From an uncultured Alphaproteobacteria bacterium (GTDB taxonomy: Bacteria > Pseudomonadota > Alphaproteobacteria > UBA7985 > CAJQQZ01): a stretch of 6,333 nucleotides of DNA. Shown piece after piece: positions 1-5,542 of the stretch. Positions within the stretch are counted from its first letter, which is position 1. The number at the start of each line of letters is the position of its first letter. The position numbers and the translations under genes are program-made. The DNA is taken from contig CAJQQJ010000166.1 of the NCBI GenBank assembly GCA_905480445.1, positions 1 to 6,333 on the forward strand, written 5' to 3'. The notes under the pieces were generated by a model that was given only the letters and a program-made list of their open reading frames with translations, searched no databases and was not told the origin of the DNA.

Positions 1-641
1 ACGAAAGAGTTACCAGATGAAATACGGATGGCTTCGTAGGCCGTGGCGAGATCCATGCCAGCTTTCTTAGCAACCATGAAGGCTTCGCCAGTAGAGACCA
101 ACTGCACACCAGCTAGATAGTTAGTGATTACTTTCATCACGGAGGCAGTGCCAAGAGGACCAGTATGCAAGATCTCGCGCCCCAAGTGTTTGAGCACTGG
201 CATGGCCTTTTCAAACCCTGCTCGTTCTCCACCAACGAGGATCGCGATGTTGCCAGTTGTTGCTCTGTGACAACCGCCGGATACAGGGCTGTCCATAGCG
301 ATGGCGCCTTTGGCGGCTACTTTTTCGCCCAGGCGTTTGACTTCATTGCTGTCTGTGGTGCTCATTTCTAACCAGACTTTGCCTTCTGTCAGACCGGCGA
401 TGACACCGTCTTCGGCTTCAAGCACTTTCGCCGAAACTTTGGGCGAAGGTAAGCAAGTGATAACGACGTCACAGGCTTCGGCCATCTCTTTGGCACTGTT
501 CGCCCACGCCGCGCCTTGATCTAACAAGGGCTGCGCCGCTGACATTTCCACGTCTCGAACGACGGTATCGACACCATTGCGAACAAGGGAACCGGCAAGC
601 TTCGCGCCAACGTTACCCAAACCAATAAATCCAACTCTCAT
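1..641 (-). CDS. NAD(P)-dependent 3-hydroxyisobutyrate dehydrogenase-family (beta-HAD) oxidoreductase, C-terminus missing
   Basis: This is a cytoplasmic dehydrogenase of the beta-hydroxyacid dehydrogenase family (3-hydroxyisobutyrate, tartronate semialdehyde and related substrates), which interconverts a beta-hydroxy acid and its semialdehyde. The reading frame is open from the ATG at 641 to the window edge, giving 213 residues of the usual 290-300, so the C-terminal helical domain is mostly missing. The N-terminal Rossmann fold begins MRVGFIGLGNVGAKLA (GxGxxG at residues 7-12). The substrate-binding motif DSPVSGG lies at 117-123. The catalytic lysine is K170 in SVMKVITNYL, with N174 following, and an SGNSF segment sits at 209-213. 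Asp30 ends the second strand without a following arginine, which suggests NAD rather than NADP (inference). A GAGG site lies 4 bases before the ATG. It is divergent from the flavoprotein operon and probably shares its control region. Family assignment is firm; the exact substrate is unknown. Confidence 0.93.
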   Translation of the reverse strand, partial: MRVGFIGLGNVGAKLAGSLVRNGVDTVVRDVEMSAAQPLLDQGAAWANSAKEMAEACDVVITCLPSPKVSAKVLEAEDGVIAGLTEGKVWLEMSTTDSNEVKRLGEKVAAKGAIAMDSPVSGGCHRATTGNIAILVGGERAGFEKAMPVLKHLGREILHTGPLGTASVMKVITNYLAGVQLVSTGEAFMVAKKAGMDLATAYEAIRISSGNSF

Positions 642-645
642 AAAG

Positions 646-649
646 CCTC
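646..649 (-). promoter_or_regulatory. Ribosome binding site of the beta-HAD gene
   Basis: On the minus strand GAGG lies 4 bases before the ATG at 641. It supports that start, which also places the GxGxxG motif at the normal distance from the N-terminus. Confidence 0.6.
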
Positions 650-672
650 GCTTGTTTGTTTCCGCGACCTTA

Positions 673-700
673 ATCATAGCTTTCCAAGGCTGTCGATCAA
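673..700 (-). promoter_or_regulatory. Probable sigma70-type promoter for the beta-HAD gene
   Basis: Reading the minus strand, a -35 box TTGATC (695-700, 4 of 6 matches to TTGACA) is followed by a 16-base spacer and a -10 box TATGAT (673-678, 5 of 6 matches to TATAAT). Transcription would begin near 666, giving a leader of about 25 bases before the ATG. This is the best promoter match in the divergent region. It is called by eye only. Confidence 0.5.
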
Positions 701-707
701 ATTTTGA
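697..707. promoter_or_regulatory. Small palindrome between the divergent -35 boxes, possible operator
   Basis: TCAAA-T-TTTGA is a perfect 5-base inverted repeat with a single central base. It overlaps both the minus-strand -35 box (695-700) and the plus-strand -35 candidate (704-709), so a bound regulator could control both directions. The symmetry does not extend further outward, and an 11-base palindrome in AT-rich DNA can occur by chance. Confidence 0.25.
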
Positions 708-734
708 CGTCGGGCTTTTTCCGTGGTTTATGGT
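704..734 (+). promoter_or_regulatory. Candidate promoter for the flavoprotein operon
   Basis: TTGACG (704-709) matches 5 of 6 bases of the -35 consensus. The -10 is poor: TATGGT at 729-734 matches 4 of 6 but needs a 19-base spacer, and TTTATG at 727-732 has the ideal 17-base spacer but only 3 matches. A promoter must lie in or near this 117-base gap because the upstream gene is divergent, but a weak -10 suggests activator dependence or a different sigma factor. Confidence 0.3.
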
Positions 735-747
735 GTGGATTGAACTC

Positions 748-754
748 AAGGAGG
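748..754 (+). promoter_or_regulatory. Strong Shine-Dalgarno site of the flavoprotein gene
   Basis: AAGGAGG ends 4 bases before the ATG at 759. An in-frame TGA at 741-743 makes 759 the only possible ATG start for the N-terminus. Confidence 0.8.
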
Positions 755-758
755 AAGC

Positions 759-2819
759 ATGCGCGATCCACGCTACGACATTTTGATGGAGCCAGTGAAG
801 ATTGGCCCTGTGGTTGCCAAAAACAGGTTTTACCAAGTGCCTCATTGCTGTGGCATGGGTTCTCGTTATGCCAATACTCAGGCTGCGATGCGTGGCATGA
901 AGGCAGAAGGTGGTTGGGCGGTTGTCTCTACTGAGGAAGCGGAAATCCACCCTTCTTCGGAAGTCGCCCCCTACAATGAGAACCGTATATGGGATCAGCG
1001 CGATGTTGACCGCCTTCAACATTGGACAGGGTCAGTGAAGGAACATGGCGCTTTGGCAGCCATTGAGCTTTGTCATTCTGGGATTAATGCACCAAACAAT
1101 TTCACGCGGGAAATTCCGCTAGGTCCATCCCACCGCCCAATTATTGGAGGTATGGGGCAAGCCCGTGCCATGGATAAGCAAGATATTGCGGATGTTAGGC
1201 GCTGGTTCAAGCAATCAGCACTTAGGTCGCGAGACGCCGGTTTTGATATCGTTTACGTCTACGCTGGTCACGATTTGACCCTATTGCAGCATTTCCTAAA
1301 CGCACGACATAACGATCGCACAGATGAATACGGCGGAAGCCTGGAAAATCGGTTGAGATTGTTCAAGGAAGTATTGACTGAAACCAAAGAAGTAGTGGGT
1401 GATTGCTGTGCCATTGCCGTTCGTTTCGCTGTAGATGAGCTGATGGGCGAAGATGGACTAACGTCTCAAGGTGAAGGTTACGATGTTGTCGCCATGTTGG
1501 CGGAGTTGCCAGATCTTTGGGATGTTAATATCTCGGATTGGGATAACGATTCTCAAGTGTCCCGATTTTCTCAAGAAGGTTACCAAGAGGACTACATCAA
1601 GTTCGTAAAGAATTTGACGACCAAGCCCGTTGTCGGAGTTGGCCGTTACACGTCGCCAGACTCAATGGTTCGTGTCGTGAAGCAGGGCATTATGGATATG
1701 ATTGGTGCGGCTCGTCCGTCAATTGCCGATCCGTTCTTGCCGAAGAAGATTGAAGAAGGACGCATTGACGACGTCAGAGAATGTATCGGTTGCAACATCT
1801 GTGTGGCGGGTGATCATTTGATGGTGCCGATGCGTTGTACGCAAAACCCAACAATGGGGGAAGAATGGCGTAAAGGTTGGCATCCTGAAAAAATCGCACC
1901 AGCTAAAACTAGAGACCAAGTCCTCGTTATTGGCGGCGGACCTGCCGGTCTTGAGGCTGCGCGAGCTTGTGGCGCGCGTGGGCTGGATGTGACATTGGCT
2001 GAGGCTTCTGATGAATGGGGCGGGCGCGTTAGCCGCGAAGCACGCCTGCCTGGTCTCAATGAATGGGCAAGAGTACGCGATTGGCGGACAGGCCAAATAC
2101 AAAAGATGAGCAACGTGAACGCCTATCTTGAGAGCAAGTTAACTGCTGAAGATGTTTTGTCTTATGGCATCGAGAATGTCGTTGTAGCAACCGGTTGCCA
2201 CTGGCGCAGAGACGCTATCGGCAAGAACATATTGAAGGCTGTTCCGGGGCTAGATAACGGCTTGGTTCTTTCGCCCGACGACTTGATGACTAACTCTGAT
2301 GCTCTCTCGGGTGCGCCGGAGGGCCCTGTCGTGATCTTTGATGACGACCACTACTATATGGGCTCGCTGATGGCGGAGTTGGCGATTGCAAGTGGCCGAG
2401 AGATTCATTTTGTAACACCTTCCTCTATGGTTGCCAGTTGGACAGAAAACACACTGGAACAAAACCGCATTCAAACTAGATTGATGGAATTGGGTGTGAA
2501 GCTTCATCTTTCTCACTCATTGGCATCAAGACGAGAAGGACAGTTGATTGTGGCATGTGGCTATACTGGAAAAGAAGAGGCGCTGGATTGTGCCGCACTG
2601 ATTTCTGTCACAGCACGTTTGCCAAACGACCAACTCTACCAAGATCTGAAGACACAAGAATCAGATTGGGCAGATGCCGGGATAAAATCCCTTGAACGTA
2701 TAGGTGACTGCGATGCGCCAAACATCATTGCCCATGCAGTTTATGCTGGCCATCGCTATGCTCAAGAACTTGGTGAAGTCATTGACCGCGACTATCCAAT
2801 TTTCAAACGGGAAGACTAG
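759..2819 (+). CDS. Trimethylamine/dimethylamine/histamine dehydrogenase-type iron-sulfur flavoprotein
   Basis: This 686-residue cytoplasmic enzyme belongs to the old-yellow-enzyme family, in the class that oxidises amines and passes electrons through FMN to 4Fe-4S and then to an acceptor such as ETF. The N-terminal TIM barrel (about 1-340) starts RDPRYDILMEP, very like trimethylamine dehydrogenase (TMADH), and keeps Cys30 (YQVPHC), the residue that forms 6-S-cysteinyl-FMN. The TMADH catalytic Tyr-His-Asp triad appears to be Y168, H171 and D264. The 4Fe-4S ligands are C342, C345, C348 and C360; the C-x2-C-x2-C spacing is TMADH-like rather than that of 2,4-dienoyl-CoA reductase. A dinucleotide/ADP-binding fold follows, with GGGPAG at 392-397, VVVATG at 474-479 and a C-terminal IGDCDAP at 648-654. 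The substrate bowl differs from TMADH (E60, W261, D352 at Tyr60, Trp264, Trp355). It lacks the TMADH C-terminal arm and is nearer histamine dehydrogenase in length. Family is firm; substrate is unknown. Confidence 0.93.
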   Translation: MRDPRYDILMEPVKIGPVVAKNRFYQVPHCCGMGSRYANTQAAMRGMKAEGGWAVVSTEEAEIHPSSEVAPYNENRIWDQRDVDRLQHWTGSVKEHGALAAIELCHSGINAPNNFTREIPLGPSHRPIIGGMGQARAMDKQDIADVRRWFKQSALRSRDAGFDIVYVYAGHDLTLLQHFLNARHNDRTDEYGGSLENRLRLFKEVLTETKEVVGDCCAIAVRFAVDELMGEDGLTSQGEGYDVVAMLAELPDLWDVNISDWDNDSQVSRFSQEGYQEDYIKFVKNLTTKPVVGVGRYTSPDSMVRVVKQGIMDMIGAARPSIADPFLPKKIEEGRIDDVRECIGCNICVAGDHLMVPMRCTQNPTMGEEWRKGWHPEKIAPAKTRDQVLVIGGGPAGLEAARACGARGLDVTLAEASDEWGGRVSREARLPGLNEWARVRDWRTGQIQKMSNVNAYLESKLTAEDVLSYGIENVVVATGCHWRRDAIGKNILKAVPGLDNGLVLSPDDLMTNSDALSGAPEGPVVIFDDDHYYMGSLMAELAIASGREIHFVTPSSMVASWTENTLEQNRIQTRLMELGVKLHLSHSLASRREGQLIVACGYTGKEEALDCAALISVTARLPNDQLYQDLKTQESDWADAGIKSLERIGDCDAPNIIAHAVYAGHRYAQELGEVIDRDYPIFKRED

Positions 2820-2827
2820 TTCAGTTT

Positions 2828-4345
2828 ATGGAACGCATTCACCACCTCGTTGATCATTGGGCTGAAGAAAAACCCAACAATCGTGCCTTCATCGATTTTG
2901 ATGGCAAAGATTTCTCCTACGAGAACCTGAGCAAGGCCATAAAAGAGGCTGCCTCAGTTCTTGAGGAAGCTGGAGTGATCGGTGGTGATCGCGTGATGAT
3001 AGTTGCGGAAAATTCTGTCGCCGGTGTTGCTTTTTTGATGGCAGCCAGCAAGCTCAATGCTTGGGCTTCATTGTTGAATGCTCGTTTGACGGCAACAGAA
3101 ATTAACAAGCTGAAAGATCATGCACGGCCGAAGATTATTGTTTTTACATCGGCTGTTTCTAGCGCCGCTACGTCTCACGCTGAGGATAGAAACGCGGTCA
3201 TCTGTCGGGGGTCTTTTGGCGAAGTTATGGTGGCTTCTAATCATGAAGCGAGTGCTCCTGAAGAAGTGCTAATTTCCGGAAAAGAACAGGTTGCGGTTCT
3301 TCTCTACACGACTGGCACAACTGGGATGCCAAAGGGTGTGATGCTCACCCATTACAATTTGATTTATGCTGCCAAAGTTTCCTCTGAATTGCGAGGTCTT
3401 GAGGCTGGAGATCACTTGCTTTTGGTTTTACCCATGACACATGTTTTTGGTCTGGCTTCCGTTACTCTGGCTGCCCTTAAAGCGGGCACTACAGTTGAGC
3501 TGATGGCTAGATTTGAACCAGCACCTATTTTTGAGGCTTTATCAACCAGAGTGACTTCGTTCCCGGCTGTACCCCAGATGCATGCTCAGTTGATAAAGTA
3601 TGCCAAGGAACAGGCCATTGAGAAATTGGACGCTCCGAAGTTACGCTATGTATCCTCAGGTGGTGCACCTCTGGACCCGGATTGGAAGGCTTCGGTCGAG
3701 GCCTTTTTGGGTTGTCCGGTTTGCAACGGCTACGGTTTAACTGAAACGTCAGCGGGCGTTGCAGCGACGAGTAGAGAAGAAGCCATCGGGAACATTTCGG
3801 TCGGCCCACCTTTGCCTGGCCACGAAATTAAGTTGATCCCACCGCCTGGACAATCAGAGCTCAAAGATGGTGTTGGTGAGATCCTGATCAAAGGTCCCAA
3901 CATTATGAAGGGCTATTACAACAACGTGGAAGAAACCACCAAAGCGCTCGATGCAGATGGTTGGTTTTATTCAGGCGATCTGGGCTCCATTGATGAAAAG
4001 GGGCACCTTTCCATTGTTGGGCGCTGCAAAGAATTGATCATCCGGTCGGGATTCAATGTCTATCCTCCTGAGGTCGAGGCGACACTAACTGAACACGACG
4101 ACGTTGTCCAAGCAGCCGTTGTCGGCAAAGCGGAAGCTAACGGCAACGAAGAAGTTTTGGCTTTTGTAGAAGTTTTGGCAGGCTCAACAGTAACAACCAC
4201 AAACTTGGATACTTTTGTTCGAGAGCGAATGGTGGCCTACAAAAGGCCCAGTCGTATTTTTATTGTTGAGAAATTACCAGCCGCTGCAACTGGCAAAATT
4301 TTAAAGTTTAAAGTCTTGGACACTTTTGCTGACTTGGTTGGTTAA
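2828..4345 (+). CDS. AMP-forming acyl-CoA synthetase (class I adenylate-forming ligase)
   Basis: The 505-residue protein activates a carboxylic acid to an acyl-adenylate with ATP and then to the CoA thioester in the cytoplasm. All core motifs of the ANL family are present in order: the phosphate-binding loop YTTGTTGMPKG (160-170), YGLTE (302-306), YSGD (381-384), the hinge region with GRCKELIIRSG (398-408) followed by NVYPPEVE, and the catalytic lysine K490 in ATGKILK. Length is typical of free-standing acyl-CoA ligases of the malonyl-CoA synthetase, aryl-CoA and medium-chain groups; I cannot assign a substrate from the pocket. The ATG lies 8 bases after the flavoprotein stop codon. The only purine-rich site (GGGAAG near 2809-2814) is rather far upstream, so translation is probably coupled. 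Operon partnership suggests it activates an acid produced in the amine pathway, which is inference. Confidence 0.93.
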   Translation: MERIHHLVDHWAEEKPNNRAFIDFDGKDFSYENLSKAIKEAASVLEEAGVIGGDRVMIVAENSVAGVAFLMAASKLNAWASLLNARLTATEINKLKDHARPKIIVFTSAVSSAATSHAEDRNAVICRGSFGEVMVASNHEASAPEEVLISGKEQVAVLLYTTGTTGMPKGVMLTHYNLIYAAKVSSELRGLEAGDHLLLVLPMTHVFGLASVTLAALKAGTTVELMARFEPAPIFEALSTRVTSFPAVPQMHAQLIKYAKEQAIEKLDAPKLRYVSSGGAPLDPDWKASVEAFLGCPVCNGYGLTETSAGVAATSREEAIGNISVGPPLPGHEIKLIPPPGQSELKDGVGEILIKGPNIMKGYYNNVEETTKALDADGWFYSGDLGSIDEKGHLSIVGRCKELIIRSGFNVYPPEVEATLTEHDDVVQAAVVGKAEANGNEEVLAFVEVLAGSTVTTTNLDTFVRERMVAYKRPSRIFIVEKLPAAATGKILKFKVLDTFADLVG

Positions 4346-5454
4346 TGCGGTTTTTCAAGACAGTTCTAATTTGTGTTGTTTTGATTGTTCCAACACTGAG
4401 CTTTGCTTTTACCTTTAGTGACCAAGAGCGAGAGCAAATTCGTGCGTTGGGTGCATGGCCGCAGCCTTTTGTTAAAGACGAGAGCAACAGTTTCTCAGGC
4501 CAACCAGAAGCCGTTGCCTTTGGTAAGTTGCTGTTCGAAACTGGCGATCTTTCTATCAACCGCGATCAGGGTTGCAGTTTTTGTCACCAGGCAGAGAAGA
4601 ATTTCACCGACGGACTGACAAAAGGTGAAGGCATGGAGAGAGTGGACCGTAACACTATCTCGCTGCTCGATGTCCGCCTTCGGCATTGGTATGGGTGGAG
4701 TGGCCAGTCGGATACGCTCTGGGGTGCCTCGATTAGACCTCTTCTTGATCCTCGAGAAATGGGCATGACACCTGAGTTAGTAAAAGAGCGAATTGTGGCC
4801 AACGAAGAATTTTCGGCTGCTTACCAAAATGTGGTTGGCAAGGCGGCTCGCACCGAAGAACCAGCTGACTTATTGGTGAATGTTGGAAAGGCTCTGGCAT
4901 CGTTCCAGGAAGGACTCAATTCTCAGCCGACTGCATTTGATAGGTTTAGGGAAGCACTGCTTGCGGGTGACCAACAAGCGGTGGAGGCTTATCCCAAGGA
5001 TGCACAAAGAGGCTTGCGGCTTTTTTTAGGAAAGGCCAACTGCGTGCGGTGTCACGATGGCCCAAACTTCGCACTGGATGAGTTTCATTCTATAGCTTTG
5101 CCCGACATTGAAGCACCAATAGATCTAGGTAGAGAGGCAGGGCTTGCTGTTTTGGCAGAAAATCCTTGGGTAAAATCTGGCCAATACAGTGGCAAATCAA
5201 ACGCTGGTCCAGATCGGCATTCCGCCCATGAAACCCTGAAAGCCTTTCGAGTACCTTCGTTGAGAGGGCTATCTAAAACAGGGCCCTATATGCATGATGG
5301 GCGTTTTGAAACTTTGTTGGAGACTGTTTCTCACTATTCAGACTTTAGTGAAGCAGATCTGCCGAAGACGGGTGAAAAAATCTTAGAACCCCTTGGTCTA
5401 ACCCATCGTCAAATTGACCAACTTGTCGCGTTCCTTATGACGCTTTCAGATTGA
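4345..5454 (+). CDS. Exported MauG/cytochrome c peroxidase-family di-haem protein
   Basis: This 369-residue protein has a Sec signal peptide (about 1-21: basic MRFFK, a hydrophobic core, likely cleavage after SFA) and is periplasmic. Two c-type haem sites, CSFCH (77-81) and CVRCH (233-237), define the two domains. Other family landmarks are W118 in GWSG (aligned with the inter-haem Trp), E138 in DPREMG (the distal Glu), and FRVPSLRG at 301-308 followed by PYMHDGR at 314-320. Where typical peroxidases have the Met ligand of the high-potential haem, this protein appears to have Tyr331 (SHY), as in MauG. MauG makes the tryptophan tryptophylquinone cofactor of methylamine dehydrogenase, but no mau structural gene is visible here, so I do not use that symbol. 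The ATG shares one base with the ligase stop (TAATG) and has no obvious Shine-Dalgarno site, implying translational coupling. Its true substrate (H2O2 or a partner protein) is unknown. Confidence 0.92.
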   Translation: MRFFKTVLICVVLIVPTLSFAFTFSDQEREQIRALGAWPQPFVKDESNSFSGQPEAVAFGKLLFETGDLSINRDQGCSFCHQAEKNFTDGLTKGEGMERVDRNTISLLDVRLRHWYGWSGQSDTLWGASIRPLLDPREMGMTPELVKERIVANEEFSAAYQNVVGKAARTEEPADLLVNVGKALASFQEGLNSQPTAFDRFREALLAGDQQAVEAYPKDAQRGLRLFLGKANCVRCHDGPNFALDEFHSIALPDIEAPIDLGREAGLAVLAENPWVKSGQYSGKSNAGPDRHSAHETLKAFRVPSLRGLSKTGPYMHDGRFETLLETVSHYSDFSEADLPKTGEKILEPLGLTHRQIDQLVAFLMTLSD

Positions 5455-5489
5455 TGCGCCGTGCGCTTGAAAGATTTCTCGACTTTTGA
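5454..5489 (+). other. Eleven-codon mini-ORF overlapping the di-haem protein stop (TGATG)
   Basis: An ATG at 5454 shares its A with the TGA stop of the di-haem protein and opens an 11-residue frame (MRRALERFLDF) ending in TGA at 5487-5489. The arrangement could allow re-initiation, but the peptide resembles nothing I know and the overlap may be accidental. The rest of the gap up to 5542 shows only a weak CCTG/CAGG stem (5491-5501) with no T-run, so I see no terminator and the next gene is probably co-transcribed. Confidence 0.15.
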
Positions 5490-5532
5490 GCCTGCCTCAG
5501 GTTAAGGGGAAGTCAATCAAAGGAACATCATC

Positions 5533-5536
5533 GAGG
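5533..5536 (+). promoter_or_regulatory. Ribosome binding site deciding a GTG start
   Basis: GAGG lies 6 bases before GTG at 5543. The frame is open back to a TGA at 5468-5470 with no in-frame ATG upstream, and the other near-cognate starts (TTG 5486, CTG 5492) have no well-placed site, so GTG 5543 is preferred. Confidence 0.6.
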
Positions 5537-5542
5537 CAAACC

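Noticed and set aside
165..519. Two overlapping plus-strand frames of about 70 codons
   Set aside because: They are antisense to the beta-HAD gene, whose GxGxxG, DSPVSGG and catalytic lysine motifs make the minus strand the coding one.
1719..2102. 127-codon open frame on the minus strand inside the flavoprotein gene
   Set aside because: It lies wholly inside the 4Fe-4S and dinucleotide-binding region of a well-supported gene, has no recognisable motif and no convincing start site.
759..2819. 2,4-dienoyl-CoA reductase (FadH) identity for the flavoprotein
   Set aside because: The covalent-flavin Cys30 context, the RDPRYDIL start and the C-x2-C-x2-C iron-sulfur spacing match the TMADH group rather than FadH.
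4345..5454. Naming the di-haem protein mauG outright
   Set aside because: No methylamine dehydrogenase or other mau gene is visible, and several families share this fold, so only family-level naming is justified.
5491..5501. CCTG-CCT-CAGG hairpin as an intrinsic terminator
   Set aside because: The stem is only 4 base pairs and no run of T follows.
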